A DNA stretch of 64,000 nt from Corythucha ciliata. Its lineage: Eukaryota; Arthropoda; Insecta; Hemiptera; Tingidae. Location of the stretch: positions 15,729,253 through 15,793,252 of the forward strand of contig CM075939.1 of NCBI GenBank assembly GCA_038030265.1, written 5' to 3'. The position numbers and the translations under genes are program-made. Shown here in pieces: positions 45,700 through 56,699 of this stretch. The stretch's first letter is position 1. Every line of letters starts with the position of its first letter. A model generated the notes under the pieces. The model made no database searches and was not told where the DNA came from. It worked only from the letters and a program-made list of their open reading frames with translations.

Positions 45700-46080
45700 T
45701 TTGTTTTTAAAAAGAGCCAGAGCCATGAAATTTCTCTTTGAAATGAGTCAGTACGCTCATTTATCCTTTAAAAAAGGTGTTTAATCCTTGTCTTAAGGGA
45801 GCCAGCCCCACGAAATTGGTTTCTGACGTACCAAATCCGACAAATTTGGTCTCAAAAAGCAAAACCGGCAAATTTGGTTATTGAGGTAGACAAAACCACG
45901 AAATTGGGTTTTGCAGTGTGTTCAATCCCTGGAATTTGGACATCGAAAGTGTCTAATGAGCGGAATTGCATTCATGAAGAGTCAGTCCTGTAAAAATTGG
46001 CCAGGAGTCAATTCTGTGACATTGGTTTTTTGAGCGAGGATTAACCTTTGAAGTACGTTCTGAGAGCAATAATCCACAAA
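45700..46080 (+). repeat. F2 array, forward
   Basis: Monomers such as CCCACGAAATTGG, TTTCTGACGTACC and AACCACGAAATTGGGTTTT. Confidence 0.7.
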
Positions 46081-46149
46081 ATGTGGAATTTGACTTGTTC
46101 TGCGAGAGGGGGGGGGATCATGTACTCCGGGCTAAGCCCCTCTAAACAT

Positions 46150-46560
46150 TTTACCTTAAATCCAATATTTTGTAAAGCCATTTCTGCGCGAATTTTGCCA
46201 TTTGTAGAGCGAGAATTGTCTGTTCAGTCGTTTTTAGGGCGTGTCAGTTTGTCTACCTTCAGATTAGTCAATTTTTGGGTCCAAATTGGTCAGTTTAGCT
46301 GTCTTTAAGGCGTGAACTGTAAGTTTCACCGTGTTTTTCGTCGTAAATAGCCAGTCTTACTATATGCGCAAAAAGTTAATTAAACAATTTGGGAGGTGCG
46401 AATAGGCCGTCAAACCATTTCTAGGGCGCGAATGGCCGGTATGCCATTTCGCAAGCCTGAATTAATAGTTTTGACTATTTTTAGGGCGCAAATTGTCGGT
46501 TAAACTATTTTCAAAGTGTGAATCGCCAGCTTTATCAATTTTTTGGCCGCATTTAGTTAT
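46150..46560 (+). repeat. F3 array, forward, small block
   Basis: Monomers such as TTTTTAGGGCGTGTCAGTTT and CTAGGGCGCGAATGGCC. Confidence 0.7.
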
Positions 46561-46564
46561 TCTT

Positions 46565-48970
46565 ACAAATTTTTAGAACAATTCACACTAGAAGAACGCT
46601 TTTAAAGGGTGCCCTGGTGCGCATTGAGCCACGTGGTAAGCTCTTAACTAAACCAGTCCGACCCAGGAAAACATATCTCCTCATAGAGGATGATCACACC
46701 ACCGGGGCTTAAATATACCTCAATCTCCTTCACCGTTCGCTGCGGATGGCTTTCGCGGGGAAGGAACGGCGGCGACAACAGTAGGAAGCAATTGGGGCGG
46801 TCACACCATTCATTTTGTTTTTATGGACTTATTTTTTAACGGTATAATCAAGTAAAGCACTTTCGAATTTCAAAAGCAATGAATAAGAGACAATCGACGA
46901 TAAACAGACGCAATTACATTCGATTGAAGGTTTCCACGTGTTCTATTTCAATCACAAACTGGAATAATATGGTTATCTCCGCGGTACGCCGTAATGCTTA
47001 ATGGGAAGATGATGTTAACAAGTTTTGAGGGTCTGGTGATTCTCACCTCAAAAGTGTGAATTATTTCCTTTCATGGATCCATTACTTGCAATAACGCCGA
47101 GTTGCGATGAATGTCAAAGTGGAGCGTTTTAAAATGCCGTTGAGACGTCTTTTACGCACCCTTCACGAAAAATAAATGAATTTTACATGATCATTTTGTA
47201 CAGCTGCATAATGAAATAAAGCTCTCAAAGTTCTCGTTGGAGGAAACCTCGGTGATCAATGGGGATGGTTATCATTATCAATTTATAACACTAAAGCTTT
47301 CTCTGTGCCATCATTTCCAATCCTCTTAAATGATTCAAGTAAAATCCCGTTGATCCAATACATATATCCTGCTCGCCCGTCGTTTCCCGCTGTATTAGGC
47401 TTAGTTGAGCGATTCCATTGTTTTATTCTCTATAACTGAGAAAAGGACGAGGAATTGTGGAAAGCCTACATGTACTGCTCGTTATAAACCTACCTTCGCG
47501 AATAAAAATTGAACATGCAACGAGCATTGTTGGCATGTTCTCTCATTAACTTGCACCTAACGTTATGACCTCTTCCCCTTCACCCAAATAGGTATTTTTC
47601 GATGCCCGCGTAATTCTTGCAAACTGTTAACAATTTGTTCCAGGAATTGTTTCCACCCACTAGTCTTGAATCGACTTAGTAATAAATAATTCCCTATAAT
47701 GTTTTTCGCCATGCATCCTTCCCTCTTATCCCTCTCTCAAGCCATTCTGCGCTCGAGTTTTAATTAGGCTTTAATTAGATTCGGTAAACAGATTCTGGCA
47801 TTCCTCACCCACTATGATCCCCTCTTCCTCCCCCATACGACCATCAAGACAGCCCTTACTAGAAGAAACCTATAACCAAGATAGTCGTATCCCATTAAGG
47901 CCAATTGGCTTGCTAGGTGGTTTTAATTAAAATCTGCCGTGAAGTTGAGATTAATTAAATATGTTTACCCCCTTCCTACCAGCAGTTTTTATTTGAATCA
48001 AATGCCATAAAAATAGATTCCTTGTTTTAATCGTAAAGGAATGGGTCAACCTAGAATACATTGACCTTTCAGATACACAGTTTCCAGGAAATATATTCTT
48101 GCTGTTTTGTTTTCTTTCCACTAGAAAAAAAGGGAGAAGAGACTTTACAGAAGACATACAAGAAGCAAAACTTCTTTACCAACAAATATGGTAATGTACT
48201 TAAGAGGTTTTTAGGCTGTTTATTTTACAAATTCCTTTTTATTCTTGTGCGATAAATACGTGTAAAGAACCAGCGGGAGAAGTGTCTCGCAATCTTGTGC
48301 GCTCTGCTAAATGGAGATTTATGTACGCAGGGGAGGAAATTACTGTAAGTCGCATGAATTCATCATAGAATTAAGGTGCCATACTGGCGTGTTGTAGTAT
48401 ACGGCTGTAAATACTTAAACTTGAATAAGAAATTCGAAACTTCAGTTGGCTCAATTGTGTACCAAATCCTGCCTAGCTCGTCCTATTAACTGAAAAGTTA
48501 GACACCGTCCCCGAATATTATTTCGCCTCCTGCGAAAATATAAAAAAAAAGGAATGAAGGAACGAAAAATTTCGTGATTTGGGATTATTGGCAAATGATT
48601 TGGATTGGGTGACTTTAGATTTGCCATATTCAAAACACTGTTCCACGGATTCTTGCTATTTCAAACCTAAATGTCACGAATTTTCAGGCTTTTAAAAACC
48701 AAATTTTAGATGTTTTAGCACTTAACAGTCAGTTTTGCTCTTTCCAAAACCAAATTTCTGGATATGCCTTATTCAGAACCGAACAATTTCGTCATTTCAC
48801 TCGAGGGTAATATTTGCAGTGTGATTTCCACCGTCCAATTTTATTTAAAAATTGAACTTATTTTTGCAAAATTGTTATCCCCTTCTTGGGAATATCTTCA
48901 GGCAAACCTGCCTCGACCGTAATTTTGCCTCTTAAAAATCTTAGAGGCGTGGACACAACCATGTCCATAT
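46565..48970. other. unique AT-rich intergenic DNA
   Basis: No gene or repeat family is recognised. Sequence from about 48650 to 48910 is weakly monomer-like (AAACCAAATTT words) but too diverged to assign. Confidence 0.5.
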
Positions 48971-49020
48971 CAGTGCCGCATTAAGACTGCGCGGAGCCCT
49001 GGGGTTTGTGCGGAGACCCG
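48971..49020 (+). repeat. isolated hAT-type terminus
   Basis: CAGTGCCGCATTAAGACTGC followed by GCGGAGCCCTGGGG has the shape of a hAT end and resembles the inverted terminus at 28640-28675. No partner identified. Confidence 0.4.
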
Positions 49021-49189
49021 CCACCCCCCCTCACTACAGACGCTTTCTGTGCTAGAAACCTCAGTACTCATCCTCAGTATTTGAGCTCCTAACGCTTATT
49101 TACTGAAATGAACAGCACGTTCACGGACGAAGGGACATTATGCGATTAAACCTTTTGAGGAAATAAATGCATTAGCAACCAGCCGTTTC

Positions 49190-51973
49190 CAGTGGCGTAC
49201 CTACCCCTACCGGGGCACAGGGCAAAAATATCGATAAGCCCCCTCCCCATAATGTCCCAAGTACCAATGATGCCTCTATGTCTTTAAACAATCAAATAAA
49301 TATAATTTTTACGTGCAATAACGTTCAAATGCGAATAATGCATAGGTATAAAAAAATAAATATCTAATTTAATAAATTGTATTTTTTTCAATCTTATAGG
49401 CACAAATTGGCCTCCAGAATCCACGAATGTTGGCGTTTTTTCAATTGTAGTCATGAATTAGCGCTCTTTCTCAGTTTCAGCGTTTTTATCGCAATTTTAA
49501 CCACGAATCAGTGTTTTTCTCAATTCTAGGCGCGAATTTGCATTTTTTTTTCTTAAATTTTACCCGCGAATGTAACATTTTCAATTTTAGCCTGGCCTTT
49601 AGGTGCTTTTCTTAATGTATTTGCCGTGAATTATCATGATTGCCAATTTTAGCCGCAAATTGTCTCTCAATTTCAGCCACAGAAAGTTGCCTCTAGAAAC
49701 AACGGATTGGCGTTATGTCAATTCCAGCGGCGAACGCACACATTATACCTCAGTTTTAGCCACTAGTTAGCACTTTGTCTCCGTTTCTTGCTTGAATTAG
49801 GGCTTTGTCTCAATTCCAGCTTCATAATGAGCAATTTTTCACAATTTCAGCCGTGAATTAGCGCATTTTCTTCGTTTTTGCATCAAACGAACGAATTACA
49901 TTTTCGCAATTTTTCCGCAACAATATTAGCGTTTTGTCTTCATAGTTTTATACGCGGACGTGTCCAACTGGATATACCAAGTCTCTTCCACTAGCGGACC
50001 TGCACCTATATTGGGGCCCGTGGCGGAAATCTCCGAGAGGCCCCTTGAGTTATACTTTCTCAACTCTAGCAGCGAACTAGCAACTTCTTCTATATTTTAG
50101 AAGAGATTTAGCACTATTCTCAATTTGAGCTGAAAATTAACGCTTTTCTCCAATAATTTATTCCTCGATATTAGCAGCAAAATAGCCGGTTTTTCCACAA
50201 AATGTTTGCCACAAATCGCAACTTTTTGGCCACTTAGCGATTTTTCTCTCCCACGAATCAGCGGTTTTTTCTTACCTCTGTCCATAAATTGGCGCCATTT
50301 CTCAATTGTAATCTCAGAGTTGCCTTCAGAAGTCCGAATTGGCGTACTTTGAATTTTTGATGGAAAATATTTTTTTTTTACAGTTTTACCCGCGAATAAG
50401 CGATTTTTCTTCATTATAGTGGCGTAGCAGCGTTTCCAAACCTTAAATTTGAGAATTTTCTCAATTTTAGCCATGAATTGGCGTTTTCCGCATTTATTTC
50501 ATCTGCAAATTGGTTATTTTCCCCCTTTTTAGCATCGAATCAGACTTAATCTCAATTTAGGCTGAATATTAGACGCAAATTAGCATTTTATTTCATTTTA
50601 GCATCGCATTAGCAACTTTATTTTTCTTTTAGCTACAGATGAGCACTTCTTCTCAGTTCTAGTCGCGAATAGGTGGTGTTTTTCAACTTATGGCCTTCAA
50701 TTTGCCGTTTTTATCAATTTTAACCACAAAGAAACCCTCAGGAATTTTCAATTTGAAAATTTCATCACACTTTGTCCGCGAATTGGTGACTTTCCTCCAG
50801 TTCAGCCGCGAGCTATCGCTTTTTCCCATTTTAGCGCCGCAGTAGCGCTTCTCTCCCGTCTTTTCCGCAATTTTAGCCGCAGATTAGCCATTTTTAAATG
50901 GCACTTGTTCTCAATTTGAGCCGAAAATTAGCGTTTTTCTTAATTTTGGGCTCGCTAACTAGTGATTTTTTCAATTTTAGCCGCGTTGTTTTTTATATTT
51001 TAGTCCCGCATTATCAATTTGTTTAACTTCTGCTAGGGATTACCGCTGTTTTTCAGTTTGAGTAATGAAGCTTTCAGAAGCTACAGATTTTTGTTTACTC
51101 AATTTTAGCTACGATTTAGTAATTTTTTTCATTTGTATCCGATTTTAGTTGTTTCTGGTATTTGAAGCTATTTTGCTCAATTTTATTAGCTGTTAAATAG
51201 CGTTTTATGCTACTTTCGCAGTGAATTAGCAGTGCGATTTATGCGAGTTTTATATGCGATTTCAGTTGTGAATTTGCTATTTTTGCCCAATTTTAACCAT
51301 AATTACCGTAGCTTTTGTTAATGTCAGGCGCGATTTTTTTCATTCGCACAGGTTTGAATGAGTAGCGTGATTTCTCAATTTCAGCCGCGGGCTGTGGGCC
51401 AGAGAAAAACACTTTTGCGTTGATTTCTACATTTCAACCGTAGAATGGCCTCCATGCACCACGAATCAGTGATTTTGTTCACAATTTTGGCCTGGAAGTT
51501 GGATCGTGAGACCACGAATCAGCACTTTCTCTCCCAGTTATAGCAATGAATATTAGCGCTTTTTCCAAAGTATTTTCCGCGTCAGCATGTTGCACGTTGA
51601 CGATCAGCACATTATAGTGAGCTTAAGGACCTCACGAAACTGGGAACGGTGTATTTTCTCAATTTTAGCCGCGAATTTTCTAAAATTTGAGCCACCAGAA
51701 GCGCTTTCGGGGGCTCAATCGAATATTCAGCCCACTTTCTTTGCTCATAATTATCAACTGCAACTTTAGAAGGGACTGGAACTCGTAGAAAGGAGGGAGG
51801 AGGAGTCCTTGTCCAACCGTCCAAATTTTTCACATACTTACACCCATGAATATAGAACCTAAAAATCCTCATTTTTCCGTATTCAAGCTTTTCGGGGGCC
51901 TTACGTGATAGGTGGCCCGTGGCGGTCCGCTTCCTTCGCCACTACGCTACTGCGCTTCGGCGGTACGCTACTG
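49190..51973. mobile_element. F1 array block between hAT-like ends
   Basis: The left end CAGTGGCGTACC (49190) and the minus-strand right end CAGTAGCGTACC (ending 51973) match at 11 of 12 positions. Between them is a forward F1 array (49385-51690). The 8-mers outside (GCCGTTTC and GTCTCTTG) do not match, so a single transposition is not shown. Confidence 0.45.
49385..51690 (+). repeat. F1 array, forward, longest uninterrupted block
   Basis: About 70 diverged monomers with CAATTTTAGCCGCGAATTAG-like words. The AAAGTTGCCTC-bearing variant recurs (about 49410, 49680 and 50310, then more diverged). A non-array segment at 49985-50045 (GGGGCCCGTGGCGG, then AAATCTCCGAGAGGCCCC) resembles 14256-14320. 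Confidence 0.85.
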
Positions 51974-52032
51974 GTCTCTTGTTCATCTTCTTATACAAAA
52001 TCCATGCATTATCATAAAACCTAAGAAGTCTT

Positions 52033-52366
52033 AATTGAAATTTAGACGACCATTGTCTTGGGACTTTTTTTTTAAGGGATTACTCCCCCCTCACCGCACC
52101 ACCGTAGTCACGCTGCAGTGAATTCGAGGGAGTGGGGAGGCTGAAAATAAAGAATTAAACTTTATTGAAGTTAAATACTTACTATTTTTACTTGTTTTGA
52201 GTTCCGAGAAAAAATTGCTCCCAAGGTGGGATTCGAACCCACGACCTCCTAGTTTCGCGCCAGGCGCTCTGCCACTGAGCTAGCCTGAGAGGCTCACGCT
52301 AAGAGCGAACCCCACCAGAGAGAAACTCCCTCCCGGAACTCAATTGCACCCATCGGGTCAGTGCAC
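52033..52366 (-). repeat. SINE-like unit, copy 1 (3'-truncated)
   Basis: Minus-sense copy with A-box TAGCTCAGTGG and B-box GGTTCGAATCC of a tRNA-like region. The sense 3' end stops at GGTCGTCTAAATTTCAATT, so the tail present in copies 2 and 3 is missing. Confidence 0.8.
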
Positions 52367-52751
52367 GTATAACATTATTATTATTCTTTTTTTATATGTC
52401 CCAGCAATTAATTAATTAATTGAAATTTAGACGACCATTGTCTTGGGACTTTTTTTTTAAGGGATTACTCCCCCCTCACCGCACCACCATAGTCACGCTG
52501 CAGTGAATTCGAGGGAGTGGGGAGGCTGAAAATAAAGAATTAAACTTTATTGAAGTTAAATACTTATTATTTTTACTTGTTTTGAGTTCCGAGAAAAAAT
52601 TGCTCCCAAGGTGGGATTCGAACCCACGACCTCCTAGTTTCGCGCCAGGCGCTCTGCCACTGAGCTAGCCTGAGAGGCTCACGCTAAGAGCGAACCCCAC
52701 CAGAGAGAAACTCCCTCCCGGAACTCAATTGCACCCATCGGGTCAGTGCAC
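52367..52751 (-). repeat. SINE-like unit, copy 2 (full 385 bp)
   Basis: Starts in the sense direction at GTGCACTGACCCGATGGG. The tRNA-like part lies about 75 bp in, followed by TTTAACTTCAATAAAGTTTA, a C-rich then G-rich stretch, a short A tract, TTAATT repeats, and a tail with AAAAAAAG and AATAATAATAAT. The offset to copy 1 is exactly 385 bp. Confidence 0.85.
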
Positions 52752-52821
52752 GTATAACATTATTATTATTCTTTTTTTATATGTCCTAGCAATTAATTAA
52801 TTAATTGAAATTTAGACGACC

Positions 52822-53197
52822 GTGCACTGACCCGATGGGTGCAATTGAGTTCCGGGAGGGAGTTTCTCTCTGGTGGGGTTCGCTCTTAGCGTGAGCGTCT
52901 CAGGCTAGCTCAGTGGCAGAGCGCCTGGCGTGAAACTAGGAGGTCGTGGGTTCGAATCCCACCTTGGGAGCAATTTTTTCTCGGAACTCAAAACAAGTAA
53001 AAATAGTAAGTATTTAACTTCAATAAAGTTTAATTCTTTATTTTCAGCCTCCCCACTCCCTCGAATTCACTGCAGCGTGACTATGGTGGTGCGGTGAGGG
53101 GGGAGTAATCCCTTAAAAAAAAAAAAGTCCCAAGACAATGGTCGTCTAAATTTCAATTAATTAATTAATTGCTGGGACATATAAAAAAAGAATAATA
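52822..53197 (+). repeat. SINE-like unit, copy 3 (inverted relative to 1 and 2)
   Basis: Plus-sense copy. The A-box lies at 52906-52916 and the B-box at 52949-52959. TTGAGTTCCG (52845-52854) and its inverse CGGAACTCAA (52982-52991) bracket the tRNA-like region. The tail ends at the right target duplication. Confidence 0.85.
52898..52970 (+). ncRNA. tRNA-like region of the SINE-like unit
   Basis: An acceptor TCTCAGG pairs with CTTGGGA (two G-U pairs). The D arm GCTC/GAGC, anticodon stem CCTGG/CTAGG and T arm GTGGG/CCCAC all fold. The anticodon loop is CGTGAAA here and CGCGAAA in the other two copies, so U33 is replaced by G, and three rather than two bases separate acceptor and D stem. The variable loop is short although the nominal anticodons (TGA, CGA) would read serine. 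It is therefore unlikely to be a working tRNA and more likely the Pol III promoter of a retroposon. The same region sits inverted at about 52219-52291 and 52604-52676. Confidence 0.7.
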
Positions 53198-53209
53198 CTA
53201 AGAAGTCTT

Positions 53210-56200
53210 CTATTTCCCACTTTGCTTTTCGGGACTCCCTCCTAACGGTGGCCGTGGTGGTCGGTCCCCCTCGCCATTTCCTCTGGCCATTTGCACCGTC
53301 TGCACATTTGGCCGTTTGCACAAAAACCTGAATTTATATGTATTTATGTATACCTTCCTTTATTCGAGCTTGCTTCCGGCGTATAAAAGCGCAAGCCCCC
53401 CCCCCCCCAAAGGGTGATCAAATTAGTCGTTTTTGACTTGTTTTTATGCGTCCTATACTGTTGTGTCTACTTTCCGCCGCTAGTGTCTTACTTTTTCACG
53501 CCGGGCGTCCTCAGAAACAATTTTTACATCTGGTCACCCCGGTTAACAAAGCAAAGGTTCAGTCACTAAATTGTAATTATGTAAAAACCCTAGAATCATG
53601 GTCTAAGTCGCCTCAAACGACCCCAAAAATCACGATTTTTCCTATTTCTATCTTTCAATTCCTATACGAATTCATTCCAACGCTTTAACGCAGTTGTTTT
53701 TGTTTTTTGCCAAAAAAGAAACAACAAAGACTTCACTCTTATCCTTTTCTTCCTTATTAATCAGAAGATCCCTTTTTCATCCCCTCTCCACCCTCCGGCT
53801 GTCCTCTCATCTTATTAAAAATGAATGACGGGATGAATTTCGGATGACACAAGCTCCTCTTAAGCCTGTCTTTGAGGTCAAGTGGCCAAAATAGAAAAAA
53901 AAAGTCCACCACTTCTTTTCCTCATAGAAAAAAAAGAAGGGCGTCTTTTTGGATTCAAGTGGCACTAGACCGAAAGCTTGTGTCTTAGTTTTAGATTTTT
54001 CTTTTATATATACTATTATTTTAATGAAGATTTTTTTTATTAAAATAATACGAACGGACGAGCCTTGAGCACTATAGAAATCGTCAAATCCGGGGAATAT
54101 TCATAGCCTTCCCCCGCAAAAAAAGCGTGACTTCAGCGGAAATGTTGAAAACATTGTTTACTCTAGGGACTTTCGGGTGTGTCTCCGCATAAAAGAGTGG
54201 TCGGGAAGAATCCGCCCTCAAAAAAATGCTGATAGCAACAACTGTACAACGGGAATTGAAGGGTTTGTGTCACAAACATTCCTTCGGTGACAATTTGTTT
54301 TTATTTTTTGAACGAGGAGGGATTTCAATTTTTTTTTTTTTTTTTTTTTTGCTTGGCCTGTCAAATCAAACGAACATCTTATTCGTTTACAGCATGTACG
54401 TACAACGAGATAATCCTTTTTCAATTACTGCTCCCATGTGGTAAACATGCGAGAATGTTAGTCGCTATAGAACTGCTAATGATATTTATTAACGTGAAAC
54501 GTATCCTTGAGTGTCTTTAGCTACGAGGCGTAATTCATTTTTGAGAGTAAAATATACCGTGAAACAACTCTTATCTAATTAATTCGCACCCATGTTCAGT
54601 AAAGATTTATTGCTTCAGTGAAATGTGCTGTTTCCATATTTTCTCCAAGAGCAAAATCTGAAACATAAGGACTTATTTGATTTATAGATAACAGGAATAT
54701 GCGGGTAAAACTAAATCAACCTACGCCTATTGACATCTGTTGAAATGCCATCAAGTAATTATCCTTCGAAGTGGGTTTCATAATTTATAATTGAGACTGC
54801 CCTAGGGCCAATACGTATGAGCGAATAATGCTAGCAGAGGGATTTTTTTTTAAATTTTTACAACCCCATTCCGTAATATTGCATAATAAATTGAAAGATG
54901 CAATTTATTTTGATCTTGGCGTGGATTCGAAAATACTGTGAAACAAAGGAAACCACATCATCACCTTAACAATAAAATTTGGTGTTCCGCTCGAAGAATG
55001 TGAACTTGAAAACATCTCTTTTTCATATTTTGGATTCCTCAAGTTGTAAGTTTACCACGGGCGGAATTTTCTCTCCTGTTTTTGAATAAATTAAAACCCT
55101 TAAGTAACATTACAATGTCAAGTTTACCCAATTTATTTTCATGAAGAGACAATCTGAAGCATACCGTTGAAAGAGGAAAGAAAATTTGATATTGTGAAGA
55201 ACCGGAGAAAAGGGTTTGTTTCTGTTAATGCTAAAGCTTTAGTGGAGGAAAACCGTGATGGAAGCTGTAGGAAGTTTCTCTAATGCTTTCGTAGTTCTAA
55301 TCAGATTAAACCCCGCAGCCTCCCTTATTTTGGACCATCCTTGTTTTCTAACCCTTGAAGCATGCCTCCCCCCCTTCATCCCAGAAAATCCGTTCAAACG
55401 GCTTTGATTCTTTGCAGATAAACAAGTGACTTAACAAAAGCTTTTAATTATAGAAAATACCCCTTAGACACTTCGAAAAAAAAAAAATCTTCCTCGCTCA
55501 AAATGATAAAATATTGCTATTTAAGGCTCTCTATCTCTGAGAATTTGTAAGTTGAATGTGTAGTTGTAATAAATTATCAACAATAAAAAAAATCCTGTGG
55601 TTCGACAACAAATTGATCGATGATGAAATAATGCCAAGGAGAATTATTATATTGAGACGGGACAAGGGAAGGGCTTCTTAAAGCGTCGTGGTTCACGAAT
55701 TCTCTTTGAGAGGGCACGATTTTTTTTTTTTTTTTTCCCTGAAAAGATCTCTTTAAACCGCGCGTTGAGGGCCACCGCTCATGGTGCATACGCCATTGGA
55801 TTCGGTCTGCGGTTACCGTCTTTTATTTCTTTTCTTTTCTTTTCTTCTTTGGTTGGATACGTCGGAAGGAACGTTCCAGAAACACGGATGGATTGAAAAG
55901 CAAGAAAATGTTGAATTACGACTTGCTTTTACAGCCTTTTCATCATTGTCAGCTTTATAAACATATTTTAGGGTGTCACTTCTTGCATCACGTATACTAC
56001 ATCCTACGCACTAATATGAGCACAGATGCGCCGAAGAGTTGGAGTTCAAAAGAGTTTGCATTCTAATTAATGCTCCTAATCAATTAGCAATCTCTCGAAC
56101 TACAAACAAAAATCATTAAATTTTGCCAGAGAAAAGTCAAATAGTCACAAACCAGCAAATATTCTGAGCTTAATAGCCATTGAATAGCCAATTTCAGGGT

Positions 56201-56240
56201 TTAGTTATCGCAACAATTGCAAGCGGGGGGCCAAAGATTC
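53210..56240. other. unique AT-rich intergenic DNA
   Basis: No gene or array is recognised. A poly-C tract lies near 53398-53408, a T run near 54330-54350, and a TTTTC repeat near 55828-55847. Frames across the T run are low-complexity. Confidence 0.5.
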
Positions 56241-56249
56241 GAATTCGAA

Positions 56250-56520
56250 GGATGAATAGCCACGAAATTGAAAATTTGTAGCCTAAATGTCCGGAAACTA
56301 CATGTTTCCGAGAATAAACATAAACGTGCAGGGGGGGAGCACTAAAAATGTAAAATATAAAGCAGTTGTCTAAAAGTCGTCTGATTTCTGAGCAGATTAG
56401 TCAGTCAATTAATGTTTTATGGCCAAAAAGTCTCCTCGAATTGCTTTTTTGGAGTCCTGGCGCCGTGAAATTGCTACATTCGGAGTTAAACATCCACAAA
56501 TTTGCAAGTTTCAGGTTTTT
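56250..56520 (+). repeat. short F6-like array
   Basis: Diverged monomers such as AGCCACGAAATTGAAAATTT and CCACAAATTTGCAAGTTTC resemble the larger F6 block. Confidence 0.5.
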
Positions 56521-56699
56521 ACTTGCTTAGGGTGATTAGATGTAGAAGTGGTTTCCGAGAACGTCTGGTACAAAAAGTAGGAAAATAGCAGGACGCTTTC
56601 GACGGAAAGTCGGACGCTTGAATACAAGTTAACAACGACTAATCGTTCATCAATGTGATGCTTAAGAAGGTCCGCGTTTCAGGTGGGGAATATGTTTGG

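Larger units (their letters stand above)
52021..53209. mobile_element. SINE-like composite with 12-bp target duplication
   Basis: CTAAGAAGTCTT occurs at 52021-52032 and 53198-53209. Between them lie two direct minus-sense copies of a 385-bp unit (52033-52366 partial, 52367-52751 full), a 70-bp partial tail (52752-52821) and one plus-sense copy (52822-53197). Direct copies differ at about three positions. The right copy ends in an A-rich tail (AAAAAAAGAATAATA) directly at the duplication, as expected for LINE-driven retrotransposition. The inverted arms form a hairpin of more than 300 bp per arm. Confidence 0.85.

Noticed and set aside
52898..52970. Functional serine tRNA genes (three copies)
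   Set aside because: The variable arm is too short, U33 is missing, the loop differs between copies and there is an extra base before the D stem; a retroposon promoter fits better.
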